Of a DNA stretch of 64,000 nt, positions 10,696 through 18,809 are shown in pieces. Origin of the DNA: Betaproteobacteria bacterium (GTDB taxonomy: Bacteria > Pseudomonadota > Gammaproteobacteria > Burkholderiales > Burkholderiaceae_C). The DNA is taken from positions 62,001-126,000 of the forward strand of contig JADIZZ010000003.1 of NCBI GenBank assembly GCA_016704535.1, written 5' to 3'. A program made the translations under genes and the position numbers. The stretch's first letter is position 1, and each line of letters begins with the position of its first letter. The notes under the pieces were generated by a model. It was not told where the DNA came from, ran no database searches, and saw only the letters and a program-made list of their open reading frames with translations.

Positions 10696-11943
10696 ATGAG
10701 TGCCGTGCTGACCCCTCGTGCCGCTACCGGCGCCCGCAGCGACTACACCGTCATCGGTCTCGTCGGCCTGGCGCACGGCACCTCGCACTTCTTCCACCTG
10801 CTGCTGCCGCCGCTCTTCCCGGTTTTCATCCGCGACTTCGGGCTGAGCTACTCGCAGCTCGGGCTGCTGGTGACGCTGTTCTTCGTGATTTCGGGCGTGG
10901 GCCAGGCGCTGGCCGGTTTCCTCGTCGACCGAATCGGTGCGCGGCCTGTGCTGTTCGCGGCGCTGTCGTTCTTCGTCGTGGCGGCACTGGCGGCCGCGGC
11001 GGCGCAGAGCTATGGCGGCTTGATGCTCGCCGCAGCGCTGGCCGGCCTGGGCAACGCGCCCTTTCACCCGGCCGACTTCACGATCCTCAACAAGCGCGTG
11101 TCGCAGCCACGCCTGGGGCATGCGTTCTCGGTGCACGGCATCACGGGCACGCTGGGCTGGGCGCTGGCGCCGGTGTTCCTGATCGGCCTGGGTGAACTGG
11201 TGGGCAGCTGGCGCGCCGCCTACCTGTGTGCGGCGCTGGTGCCGCTGGCGGTGCTGGCGCTGCTGTTCCTGCAACGCGGCGTCATCGACGATCGGCGGGG
11301 CGCCTGGTCGCACGACAAGGTCGGCGCTGCGCCAGCGCCTGCCGAGCACGCGCTGGCCTTCCTGAAGCTGCCTTCGGTGTGGCTGTGCTTTTCGTTCTTC
11401 TTCTGGACCACCGCGGCACTGGCGGCTATCCAGGGTTTTGCCGGTCCGGCACTGGCGCGCATGTACGGGCTGCCGCTGTCGGCCACGGCGTTCGTCGTCA
11501 CCGGCTACATGCTGTGTGCCGCGGCGGGCATGGTGGTGGGAGGCTTCGTCGTGGCGCGCATACAGGCGCTGGAACGCACTATCGCCGCGGCCATGGCGCT
11601 TGCTGCCGCCCTGCTGCTGCTGGTGGCCAGCGGCTGGCTGCCCGCTCTGCTGGCCAGTGGCGCCGCGGCGCTGGCCGGCTTCGGTACCGGGCTGGCCGGA
11701 CCATCGCGCGACATGCTCATCAAGCGCGCCGCACCACCCGGCGCCACGGGGCGTGTCTACGGCACGGTGTATTCGGGGCTGGACGTCGGCTTCGCGCTCG
11801 CTGCGCCGGTGTTCGGCGCTCTGCTCGACGCAGGCCTGCCGCAGGCCGTCTTCTCGGTCTCGGCGCTGGCGCTGCTGCTCGGCGTGGTCTCGGCTGCGCT
11901 GGTGGGCTGGCGACTGTCCAGTCGAACCCAGCGTCTGCCGTGA
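10696..11943 (+). CDS. MFS transporter
   Basis: 415-residue inner-membrane protein with about 12 hydrophobic segments. The typical MFS loop GFLVDRIGARPVLF lies between helices 2 and 3 (residues about 75-90), and a long cytoplasmic loop is centred near residue 205. The N-terminus (HGTSHFFHLLLPPLFPVF) resembles the fosmidomycin-resistance-like branch, but the substrate cannot be assigned. It sits 16 bases upstream of a thiamine-diphosphate enzyme gene, so the two may be co-transcribed. Confidence 0.8.
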   Translation: MSAVLTPRAATGARSDYTVIGLVGLAHGTSHFFHLLLPPLFPVFIRDFGLSYSQLGLLVTLFFVISGVGQALAGFLVDRIGARPVLFAALSFFVVAALAAAAAQSYGGLMLAAALAGLGNAPFHPADFTILNKRVSQPRLGHAFSVHGITGTLGWALAPVFLIGLGELVGSWRAAYLCAALVPLAVLALLFLQRGVIDDRRGAWSHDKVGAAPAPAEHALAFLKLPSVWLCFSFFFWTTAALAAIQGFAGPALARMYGLPLSATAFVVTGYMLCAAAGMVVGGFVVARIQALERTIAAAMALAAALLLLVASGWLPALLASGAAALAGFGTGLAGPSRDMLIKRAAPPGATGRVYGTVYSGLDVGFALAAPVFGALLDAGLPQAVFSVSALALLLGVVSAALVGWRLSSRTQRLP

Positions 11944-11959
11944 CCGCTAGAGTGCGGGT

Positions 11960-13666
11960 ATGACCGCACTTCCATCCGCCCCTCGCCTGGCCGGCCACGC
12001 CCTCGTCGAAGCCCTCGTTGCGCAGGGCGTGCACACCTGCTTCGGCGTGCCCGGTGAAAGCTACCTGGCCGTGCTCGACGGTTTCCACGAACACCGCGAC
12101 CGCATCCGCTTCATCGGCTGCCGCCAGGAAGGGGGCGCGGCCTTCATGGCCGAGGCGCAGGGCAAGCTCACGGGCCGCCCCGGCGTGTGTTTCGTGACCC
12201 GCGGCCCGGGCGCCACCAACGCCAGCATCGGCGTGCACACGGCTTTCCAGGACAGCACACCGATGGTGCTCTTCATCGGCCAGGTGGCCAGCGAGCAGCG
12301 TGACCGCGAGGCCTTCCAGGAAATCGACTACCGCCAGATGTTCGGCCCCGGCACGCTGGGACTGGCGAAGTGGGTGGCGCAGGTGGACAGCGCCGACCGC
12401 CTGCCCGAGTACGTCGCACGCGCCTTCCGCACCGCGATGCAGGGCCGGCCCGGCCCGGTGGTGCTGGCGCTGCCCGAGGACATGCTGACCACGCCCACCG
12501 CCGCGCCCGTGCTGCCACGTATCGAGCCCGTGCATGCCTGGCCCGCGCCCGGCGGCCTGCGCACGCTGCGCGAGATGCTGCTGGCCGCGCAGCGCCCCAT
12601 CGTCATCGCCGGCGGCTCAGGCTGGGACGCCGAAGCCGCCGCGGCGCTGCAGCGTTTTGCCGAGAACTGGAACCTGCCCGTGGCCTGCGGCTGGCGCTTC
12701 CAGGACACCTTCGACAACCGCCATCCGCTTTACGCTGGCGACGTCGGCATCGGCATCAACCTCAAGCTGGCGGCGCGCATCCGCGATGCCGACCTCGTCA
12801 TTGCCCTGGGCGTGCGCCTGGGCGAAATGACCACCGGCGGCTACACGCTGCTGCACGCGCCGCGGCCGGCGCAGAAGCTGGTGCACATCCACGCCGGGGC
12901 CGAAGAGCTGGGGCGCGTCTACGCCGCCGACCTGCTGCTGCAGTCCTCGATGGTCGCCGCCGCCAAGGCACTGGAGGCGCTGGCCGCGCCGACGACACTG
13001 CCCTGGACCGCCCACACCGAGGCCGCGCGGTCCGACTACGAGGCCAACCTGTTGGCGACGCTCGTGGAGCCGATGGACCTGGCGGTGGTGGTCAAGACAC
13101 TGCAGCGCCTGCTGCCCGAGGACACCGTCTATACCAACGGCGCCGGAAACTTCGCCGGTTGGCTGCACCGCTACGGCCGCCTGCCCGGGCTGCAGCACCA
13201 CGGCCGCACGCAACTGGCGCCCACCAGCGGCGCGATGGGCTATGGCCTGCCGGCGGCGGTGGCCGCGGCGCTGCTGGAGCCGCAGCGCTGGGTCGTGAAT
13301 TTGGCCGGTGACGGCGATTTCCTGATGAACGGCCAGGAACTCGCCACCGCCACCGGCTATGGGGCGAAGAGGCTGATCAGCATCGTGGTCGACAACGGCA
13401 CCTACGGCACCATCCGCATGCACCAGGAACGCGAGTACCCCGGGCGCGTCAGCGGCAGCGATCTCTACAACCCCGACTTCGCCGCGCTGGCCCGCGCCTA
13501 CGGCTGGAACGCCGAGTTCATCGAGCACACGGCGGCCTTCGAACCGGCACTGCAGCGCGCCATCGCCGCCGGCACGCCGACACTGCTGCACCTGAAGCTC
13601 GACAGCAACGTCATCACCTCGCGCACCACCCTGGTGGCCATCCGCGCCGCCGCGGCCAAGGGCTAG
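11960..13666 (+). CDS. thiamine-diphosphate-dependent enzyme, acetolactate-synthase-like
   Basis: 568 residues with the three-domain architecture of the POX/AHAS family. The N-terminal PYR domain has the activating glutamate in GCRQEGGAAF (near residue 54), a central domain follows, and the C-terminal PP domain has the ThDP motif starting AGDGDFLMNGQEL near residue 450. No regulatory-subunit gene (ilvN) is adjacent, so it may be a catabolic or unrelated carboligase/decarboxylase rather than the biosynthetic acetolactate synthase. The 3' end overlaps the convergent EamA gene by four bases. Confidence 0.8.
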   Translation: MTALPSAPRLAGHALVEALVAQGVHTCFGVPGESYLAVLDGFHEHRDRIRFIGCRQEGGAAFMAEAQGKLTGRPGVCFVTRGPGATNASIGVHTAFQDSTPMVLFIGQVASEQRDREAFQEIDYRQMFGPGTLGLAKWVAQVDSADRLPEYVARAFRTAMQGRPGPVVLALPEDMLTTPTAAPVLPRIEPVHAWPAPGGLRTLREMLLAAQRPIVIAGGSGWDAEAAAALQRFAENWNLPVACGWRFQDTFDNRHPLYAGDVGIGINLKLAARIRDADLVIALGVRLGEMTTGGYTLLHAPRPAQKLVHIHAGAEELGRVYAADLLLQSSMVAAAKALEALAAPTTLPWTAHTEAARSDYEANLLATLVEPMDLAVVVKTLQRLLPEDTVYTNGAGNFAGWLHRYGRLPGLQHHGRTQLAPTSGAMGYGLPAAVAAALLEPQRWVVNLAGDGDFLMNGQELATATGYGAKRLISIVVDNGTYGTIRMHQEREYPGRVSGSDLYNPDFAALARAYGWNAEFIEHTAAFEPALQRAIAAGTPTLLHLKLDSNVITSRTTLVAIRAAAAKG

Positions 13667-14604
13667 TTGCGCGCGGGGGCGTTGCGGCGCGACAGCAACA
13701 GCAGCACGACGCCGGTCGCGACGACGCCGGCAGCCGCCCACTCCAGCCCGCTGACGGCCTCGCCGCCCAGCGTCACGCCCAGCACCAGCCCGATCACCGG
13801 GTTGACGAACGTGTAGCTCGAAGCCAGCGTGGTGCCAGCGCGCTGCAGCAGCACCATGTAGGCCGAGAAGCCGATCAGCGACCCCGCCACCACCAGGTAG
13901 GCCCAGCTGGCAAGAGACCGGGCGTCCGGCGGCAGCGTCGGCTGCTCGCCGGCCAGCCACGACGCCGCCAGCAGCAGCGCGCCGCCCACCAGCATCTGGC
14001 TGGCGTAACCGGCGGCGCCGGGCGCCAGCGTCAGCTTGCGCCCGCCGGGCAGGCCGTGCAGCGCCCACACGCTGCCGGCACACCAGGTCACGCAGGCCAG
14101 CGTGATGGCCAGCAGCCCCGGCAGCGAGCCCGAAAAGCCCTGGCCGCGCGTCAGCAGAAGCACACCCGCCAAGCCCAGCGCGATGCCGGCCCATTCCAGG
14201 CGCGACGGCCGCACCCCGTAGGGCAGTTCACCCAGCGCCACGAGCGCAGGCACGACGGCGATGAAGGCCACCACCAGCCCCGAAGTCACGCTGACCTGGG
14301 CCACGGCCGTGGCGCCGTAGCCGCCGCCCAGCAACAGCGCGCCCAGCACGGTGGCGCTGAACCACTCGGCGCGTGTCGGCCAGCGCGCGCCGCGCCAGCC
14401 GGCCCAGGCGCCAAGCAGCAAGCCGGCGGCGACGAAGCGCGTGCCCATCTGGAAAAAGGGCGGAAAGCTCACCAGCGCCCACTTGATGGCCAGGTAGGTG
14501 GAACCCCAGACCAGCCAGGTGGCTGCCAGGCAGGCGACGATCAGCGTGGGCAGCCGGGGCAGCGGCGCGGCTTGGGCGGGCAGGGTGGCTGAGGTGCTCG
14601 ACAT
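13663..14604 (-). CDS. EamA/DMT-family exporter
   Basis: About 313 residues with ten hydrophobic segments in two EamA repeats. WLVWGSTYLAIKWAL near the N-terminus is a typical signature of drug/metabolite (often amino acid) exporters of the inner membrane. The start at 14604 (MSSTSATLPAQ) is chosen; an in-frame ATG at 14628 with a weak upstream GGAAAA is an alternative. It is divergent from an Lrp-type regulator gene 104 bp away, which suggests that regulator controls amino acid export. Confidence 0.8.
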   Translation of the reverse strand: MSSTSATLPAQAAPLPRLPTLIVACLAATWLVWGSTYLAIKWALVSFPPFFQMGTRFVAAGLLLGAWAGWRGARWPTRAEWFSATVLGALLLGGGYGATAVAQVSVTSGLVVAFIAVVPALVALGELPYGVRPSRLEWAGIALGLAGVLLLTRGQGFSGSLPGLLAITLACVTWCAGSVWALHGLPGGRKLTLAPGAAGYASQMLVGGALLLAASWLAGEQPTLPPDARSLASWAYLVVAGSLIGFSAYMVLLQRAGTTLASSYTFVNPVIGLVLGVTLGGEAVSGLEWAAAGVVATGVVLLLLSRRNAPARN

Positions 14605-14608
14605 GAAA

Positions 14609-14644
14609 GGTATGGTATGCAGGCTCATGCCGCTTTTCCATACC
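14609..14644. promoter_or_regulatory. inverted repeat between EamA and Lrp genes (possible operator)
   Basis: GGTATGG (14609-14615) and CCATACC (14638-14644) form a 7-bp inverted repeat with a 22-bp spacer. The first arm is followed by a second GGTATGC copy. It lies in the divergent gap, just ahead of the EamA start, where an Lrp-type protein would be expected to bind. Confidence 0.4.
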
Positions 14645-14708
14645 AGATCGACGGGCAAGTCCAACCTGTGCCTTGCCTTTGATCGAAAAAGGTCGCAAAG
14701 TCTTTCAT

Positions 14709-15173
14709 ATGCCTGCCGCCGTGCCGCTCGACACCTACGACACCCGCATCCTGGCCGAACTGCAGGCCGACGCACGGCTCACACTGGCCGAACTGGGCCG
14801 GCGTGTGCACCTCAGCCAGCCCGCCGTGGCCGAACGCGTGCGCAAGCTGGAAGCGGCCGGCGTCATCACCGGCTACCGCGCCACCGTCAACCTGGCGGCG
14901 TTGGGCTACGGCATCCGCGCACTGGTGCGCGTGGGCCGCAGCGACTACGCTCGCATGGTGAACCAGATCAATGGAGCCCCGGAGATCGTGAATGCCTGGA
15001 ACATCACCGGTGAAGACAGCTGGCTGCTCGAGATCGCCGTCACCGACGTTGCCCACCTCGACGCCGTCGTCTCGCAGATGTGCCTGCTGGCCGAGACCTC
15101 CACGTCCATCATCCTCAAGAGCGTGCGGGAACATCAGGTGATGTTGCCGCCGCAACGGGGGGCCGCGGCATGA
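14709..15173 (+). CDS. Lrp/AsnC family transcriptional regulator
   Basis: 154 residues. An N-terminal winged helix-turn-helix (DARLTLAELGRRVHLSQPAV, about residues 20-40) is followed by a RAM/AsnC ligand domain (ALVRVGR... and GEDSWLLEIAV). The ATG at 14709 is preferred over an in-frame ATG at 14673 because it starts the family-typical region sooner. It probably senses an amino acid and regulates the divergent EamA exporter and itself. The stop overlaps the next gene as ATGA. Confidence 0.87.
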   Translation: MPAAVPLDTYDTRILAELQADARLTLAELGRRVHLSQPAVAERVRKLEAAGVITGYRATVNLAALGYGIRALVRVGRSDYARMVNQINGAPEIVNAWNITGEDSWLLEIAVTDVAHLDAVVSQMCLLAETSTSIILKSVREHQVMLPPQRGAAA

Positions 15174-15673
15174 CGAACACCGCCTCCGGTCCCGACTGGG
15201 AAGTGGTCGAAGGCGAGGGCACCGACCTGCAGGCCGTGGCCGCGCGTTGTCGCAAGAAGGTCTCGAAGCGTGCGCTGCTGGCCGCCGGCGTGGCCATGGT
15301 GCCGCTGCCGGGGCTGGACTGGGCCACCGACCTGGGCATCCTGATGCGCCTGCTGCCGCAGATCAGCGCCGAGTTCGGCCTCACGCCCGAGCAGGTGGAG
15401 CGCCTGTCGCCCGACCGCCGCATCGTCGTCTACAAGGTCATCAGCGCCACCGGCGGCATGCTGGTGGGCAAGCTGATCACGCGCGAGCTCGTGCTGAGCC
15501 TGGTGAAGATGGTGGGCGTGCGCCTGACCACGCAGCAGGCCGCGAAGTTCGTGCCTCTGGCGGGCCAGGCGGTATCAGCGGCGCTCACCTACTCGGCGCT
15601 GCGCTACGTCTGCGAGCAGCACATCCAGCAGTGCCTGGCGGTGGCGCGGCAACTTCAGTTGCCGGCGCCGTGA
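15170..15673 (+). CDS. small conserved protein, DUF697-like
   Basis: 167 residues, translationally coupled to the Lrp gene by an ATGA overlap. Residues about 35-65 (ALLAAGVAMVPLPGLDWATD) and 130-150 are hydrophobic, with a glycine-rich stretch between them (GGMLVGKLI). The arrangement recalls the DUF697 membrane-associated region found at the C-terminus of some GTPases, but no GTPase domain is present. Function is unknown; the coupling suggests it shares the regulator's transcript. Confidence 0.6.
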   Translation: MTNTASGPDWEVVEGEGTDLQAVAARCRKKVSKRALLAAGVAMVPLPGLDWATDLGILMRLLPQISAEFGLTPEQVERLSPDRRIVVYKVISATGGMLVGKLITRELVLSLVKMVGVRLTTQQAAKFVPLAGQAVSAALTYSALRYVCEQHIQQCLAVARQLQLPAP

Positions 15674-15722
15674 AGGGCTTGGGTTCGCTTGGCGCGCGCG
15701 CCGCCTACAATCGCGGCTTCGT

Positions 15723-15799
<77 letters not shown>

Positions 15800-15810
15800 C
15801 TTTCACCGCA

Positions 15811-15849
15811 GCCCTGCAGGCCGTTGTCCACGGGCTGCAGGGCTTCTTT
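15811..15849 (+). terminator. Rho-independent terminator of tRNA-Pro
   Basis: GCCCTGCAG (15811-15819) and CTGCAGGGC (15835-15843) form a 9-bp stem, followed by TTCTTTC. It begins 11 bases past the tRNA 3' end. Between here and 15980 I see no gene. Confidence 0.8.
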
Positions 15850-15980
15850 CATGGCAGTGCTGCCCAGGGCCCCTGGGCCGTACGTGCTGCGGTGCCTGCG
15901 CAGGCCTTGGGCGCCGTCCCGCTGACATCACACCGGGCTGCGCCAATGCGCTGGGTGGCCGCAAACGATCCGCCTGTGCA

Positions 15981-16021
15981 TTGAGCAGGCTCAATGGCCG
16001 GCGCGGCGCGGCGCGTAGAGT
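15981..16021 (+). promoter_or_regulatory. FNR-type class II promoter ahead of structured RNA and phosphoribosyltransferase
   Basis: The perfect dyad TTGAGCAGGCTCAA (15981-15994) is followed by the -10-like hexamer TAGAGT (16016-16021), 28.5 bp from the dyad centre. This is the geometry of FNR/Dnr activation at -41.5. Predicted transcription start is about 16028. It is the best-formed of the nine dyads in this window. Confidence 0.75.
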
Positions 16022-16027
16022 GAAAGT

Positions 16028-16220
16028 GTCGGCAAGGAGCCTGGATCAAACCGGAGACTTGAAGACGGAAGTGAGGAACTCCCCCGCGTGGGGAAGACGC
16101 GTGGTGCCGCCGCACCACGGTGGATGAAGGCAACCTCAGACTGGCTGGGCGCGAGAGCGCCGAGCCGGGGCCCTTCACCAGGCCCGCCACACGGAAACGT
16201 CTGGCGGGCTTTCGCTTTCT
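16028..16220 (+). ncRNA. candidate structured small RNA or attenuated leader under FNR-type promoter
   Basis: About 190 nt between the predicted start and the next gene fold into consecutive hairpins. CCCC/GGGG lies at 16081-16093, and CGTGGTG/CACCACG with a 6-nt loop at 16100-16119. A long stem at 16141-16168 (CTGGCT/AGCCGG plus GGCGC/GCGCC) is capped by a GAGA tetraloop. The terminator GCCCGCCA/TGGCGGGC (16182-16209) has an inner ACG-GAAA-CGT and is followed by TTTCGCTTTCTT. No open frame has a ribosome site inside. It matches no RNA family I recognise. It could be a small RNA or a conditional leader of the phosphoribosyltransferase gene. Confidence 0.6.
16182..16220 (+). terminator. strong Rho-independent terminator before phosphoribosyltransferase gene
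   Basis: The 8-bp stem GCCCGCCA/TGGCGGGC encloses a small ACG-GAAA-CGT stem-loop, with a single C/C mismatch between them, and a T-rich tail follows. It ends 16 bases before the downstream ATG, between the FNR-type promoter and the gene. Confidence 0.75.
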
Positions 16221-16235
16221 TGTGGGAGCAAGCGC

Positions 16236-16919
16236 ATGAGCAGGATCTTCACCAACCGCGCCGAAGCCGGCCGCCTGCTTGCCGAAGCCGTCGTGGCGCA
16301 TGCCTGGCCGGGGCGGTGTGTGGTGCTGGCCTTGCCGCGCGGGGGCGTGCCCGTCGGCGCGGTGGTGGCGCGGGCGCTGGGTGCGCCGCTGGACCTGCTG
16401 CTGGTGCGCAAGATCGGCGCCCCCTGGCAGCCTGAACTGGCGGTGGCCGCGGTGGTCGACGGCACGCCGCCTCAGCTGGTGGTGGACGAGACCATCCGCG
16501 CCGGGCTTGGTGTCGAGCGCCGCTGGATCGACCAGCGCATGCTGGAGGAAATGCGCGAGATCGAGCGCCGGCGCCAGACCTACCTGCGCGGCCGTGCACC
16601 CGTCGACATCGCTGGCGCCACGGCCATCGTCGTCGACGACGGCATCGCCACCGGCACCACGGTGCGCGCGGCGCTGCGGGCGCTGCGCCAGCGCCAGCCG
16701 CAGCGGCTCGTGCTGGCGGTGCCGGTGGCGCCCGAAGATACGCTGGCCGCGCTGAAGAGCGAGGTCGACGACATCGTCTGCTTGCAGACCCCTTGGCCCT
16801 TCCACGCCATCGGCCAGTTCTACCGCGACTTCCATCAGGTTGGCGACGACGAAGTGCTGGCCGAACTCGACGCACTGGCGCCCCCGGCACCCTCGTCGCC
16901 GGCGCCGCGCAGCAGCTGA
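16236..16919 (+). CDS. phosphoribosyltransferase family protein
   Basis: 227 residues of the type I PRTase fold. The PRPP-binding loop is AIVVDDGIATGTTV (about residues 130-143), and LALPRGGVPVG occurs near residue 32. Proteins of this subgroup, often beside universal stress proteins and hypoxia genes, are annotated only as predicted phosphoribosyltransferases; the base substrate is unknown. A GGGAG ribosome site lies 7 bases upstream of the ATG, directly after the terminator-like hairpin. The C-terminal ~15 residues are Pro/Ala/Ser-rich and look disordered. Confidence 0.8.
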   Translation: MSRIFTNRAEAGRLLAEAVVAHAWPGRCVVLALPRGGVPVGAVVARALGAPLDLLLVRKIGAPWQPELAVAAVVDGTPPQLVVDETIRAGLGVERRWIDQRMLEEMREIERRRQTYLRGRAPVDIAGATAIVVDDGIATGTTVRAALRALRQRQPQRLVLAVPVAPEDTLAALKSEVDDIVCLQTPWPFHAIGQFYRDFHQVGDDEVLAELDALAPPAPSSPAPRSS

Positions 16920-16938
16920 TTGGCGCCGGGCAGCGGCG

Positions 16939-18588
16939 TCAGGCGCGGTCGCCGGCGCGCAGCTGGTCGAGCAGCGGCCGCCAAGCAGCGACGGGCATCG
17001 CGGGCAAGCCGGCTGCGGCCGAAGGTGCGACGGTGAAGACCGCGCCCCGTTCGTCCGGCCGCAGCGGCTCGGCGGTGCGCAACTGCATCTCGAGCACCTG
17101 CACATCGGCTTCCGACGCATCGCCGCCACGCACCGCCCGTTCATGCAGGCGCTGACGCAGCAGCGCCGGCGTGGCCGGAAAGTCCAGCACCACGAAGGGC
17201 AGGTCACGCTCGGCGGCCCAGCGGCGCGCGGCCTCACGCTGCGCGTGACGCAGGAAGGTGGCGTCGAGGATGGCGATGCAGCCGGCGTCGACGACGGGTG
17301 CTGCCGCCTGCAGCAGTCGCGCATAGGTGGCCGCCGTCATCGCCGGGCCGTACAGGCCGCCGCCGACGGCCGAGCCGCTGTGCGCCAGTGCAGCCAACCC
17401 GGCCAGCCGCTTGCGCTCGACGTCGGCGCGGATGCGCACCGCGCCGGCCGCCTCCAGCAGCGCTTGCGTCAGCGTGGTCTTGCCGCTGCCCGAAGGCCCG
17501 TGCGTGATCAGCAGCGCCGGCCGGCATGCTGCGCCGCGGGCGTGCGCCAGCCGCAGCGCCAGGGCCAGGTAGTGCCGCGCGGTGCGGGTTTCACGGTGGC
17601 GGTCGGCCCCGGGCTGTGCCGCGCGCAACAGCGCTACCTTCGCGCGCACGGCGGCACGGTAGGCCATGAAGTAGGGCAGCAGCGGCAGGCCTTCGTAGTC
17701 CCCTCGCCGCTGCAGCCAGGCGTCGACGAAACGGTGCGCCAGCGGCGACAGGCCGTGGGCGTGCAGATCCATGGCCATGAAGGCGAGCTCGTTGACGACG
17801 TCGATCCAGCGCCATGCGGGCTTGAACTCGATGCCGTCGAAGGGCGTCGCCCGGCCGGCGATCTGCACTACGTTACCCAGGTGCAGGTCGCCATGGCACT
17901 CGCGCACCGCGCCGTCGGCCAGGCGCTGCACCATCAGGCCGGCCAAGCGGGCGAAGTCGCGCGCCTCGGCCTCGCGCAGGCGGCGCAGCGCGGCTTGCAT
18001 CCCGGCGCCCGCGGTCAGCGCCTCGAGTTCGTCCAGGTTCTCGACCACCGGCAGCCGCTGCTGCTGCGGCGAGCCCACCGCCCAGCTCGGGTCGGCCACT
18101 GCAGCACCGTCGTGGAAGCGCGCCACCGTTGCGGCCAGGTCGTCGGTCTGCGCCGCGCCCAGTTGCCCCGCGGCGGCCAGCCGGTCCCACAACCCGGTGT
18201 CGTCGAAGGCGCGCATCTGCACCGCCACGTCCAGCACAGGGCCCGTGCCGCCGAGTTCGGGCTGCGCCAGGCTGCCGGTGACGGACACGACGCCGAGGTA
18301 GAGGTCGGGCGCAAAGCGCCGGTTCAGCCGCAGTTCCTCGGCGCAGGCCGCCTGCCGGTGCGCCAGCGTCGACTGGTCGAGAAATGCCGTCTTCAGCGCC
18401 TTCTTGAACTTCCATGCTTGGCCCCCGTGCACCAGCACGACCGAGATGTGGGTGTCGATGCGCTGCACCTCGCCGTCTGCAGAGAGGCGCCGCCGCAACG
18501 CCGCCAGCATCTGCAACTGCGTGTCCAGGCTCAACTCGACGCGCGTGCCGTCGTCACCACCGCTTGCGCCTGCCGCGTGTTTCGCCAA
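16939..18588 (-). CDS. bifunctional phosphotransferase-like / P-loop kinase-like protein
   Basis: About 549 residues in two parts. The N-terminal half is a kinase-like (aminoglycoside phosphotransferase) fold with the Brenner-type motif CHGDLHLGN and the later PFDGIEF. The C-terminal part (from about residue 360) is a P-loop nucleotide kinase-like domain with GPSGSGKTTLTQ. The function of this fused family is not established. The frame is open to 18729, but a TTG at 18588 stands 6 bases after a good AGGAG and is preferred over the distant ATG. An FNR-type dyad lies 74 bp upstream, and the gene is convergent with the phosphoribosyltransferase gene. Confidence 0.7.
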   Translation of the reverse strand: MAKHAAGASGGDDGTRVELSLDTQLQMLAALRRRLSADGEVQRIDTHISVVLVHGGQAWKFKKALKTAFLDQSTLAHRQAACAEELRLNRRFAPDLYLGVVSVTGSLAQPELGGTGPVLDVAVQMRAFDDTGLWDRLAAAGQLGAAQTDDLAATVARFHDGAAVADPSWAVGSPQQQRLPVVENLDELEALTAGAGMQAALRRLREAEARDFARLAGLMVQRLADGAVRECHGDLHLGNVVQIAGRATPFDGIEFKPAWRWIDVVNELAFMAMDLHAHGLSPLAHRFVDAWLQRRGDYEGLPLLPYFMAYRAAVRAKVALLRAAQPGADRHRETRTARHYLALALRLAHARGAACRPALLITHGPSGSGKTTLTQALLEAAGAVRIRADVERKRLAGLAALAHSGSAVGGGLYGPAMTAATYARLLQAAAPVVDAGCIAILDATFLRHAQREAARRWAAERDLPFVVLDFPATPALLRQRLHERAVRGGDASEADVQVLEMQLRTAEPLRPDERGAVFTVAPSAAAGLPAMPVAAWRPLLDQLRAGDRA

Positions 18589-18630
18589 GCCCCGCTCCTG
18601 CTTTGCGCGCCCGCCGGGGGCCCGCCAGCC

Positions 18631-18675
18631 TTCATAAGACGCCGGCTGCGCGGCCGCGACGTTGAGGCCGGTCAA
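18631..18675 (-). promoter_or_regulatory. FNR-type dyad upstream of the kinase-fusion gene
   Basis: TTGACCGGCCTCAA on the minus strand (18662-18675) is a perfect TTGA-N6-TCAA dyad. The best -10-like hexamer, TATGAA (18636-18631), is about 32 bp from the centre, slightly farther than at the other sites. The gap 18589-18809 holds no other gene. Confidence 0.6.
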
Positions 18676-18809
18676 TCGACGACCTGACCGACGAGCCGGT
18701 CGCCTTCCACCGCGTGGCCTCGGGGCCAAGGGCCTCGTGCGCCTGTCCCATCAGACTTGGGCAGGGTGTGCAGAAGGCCCTTGAAGGCCGTCCAGGGCAG
18801 GGCGCTGCC

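Noticed and set aside
12617..14194. 525-residue open frame antisense to the acetolactate-synthase-like gene and out of frame with the EamA gene
   Set aside because: Low-complexity Gly/Ala/Arg translation; both overlapped genes are convincing.
16125..16435. Open frame from ATG 16125 inside the structured RNA
   Set aside because: It runs through the terminator hairpin and then out of frame through the phosphoribosyltransferase gene as Arg/Gly-rich nonsense, without a ribosome site.
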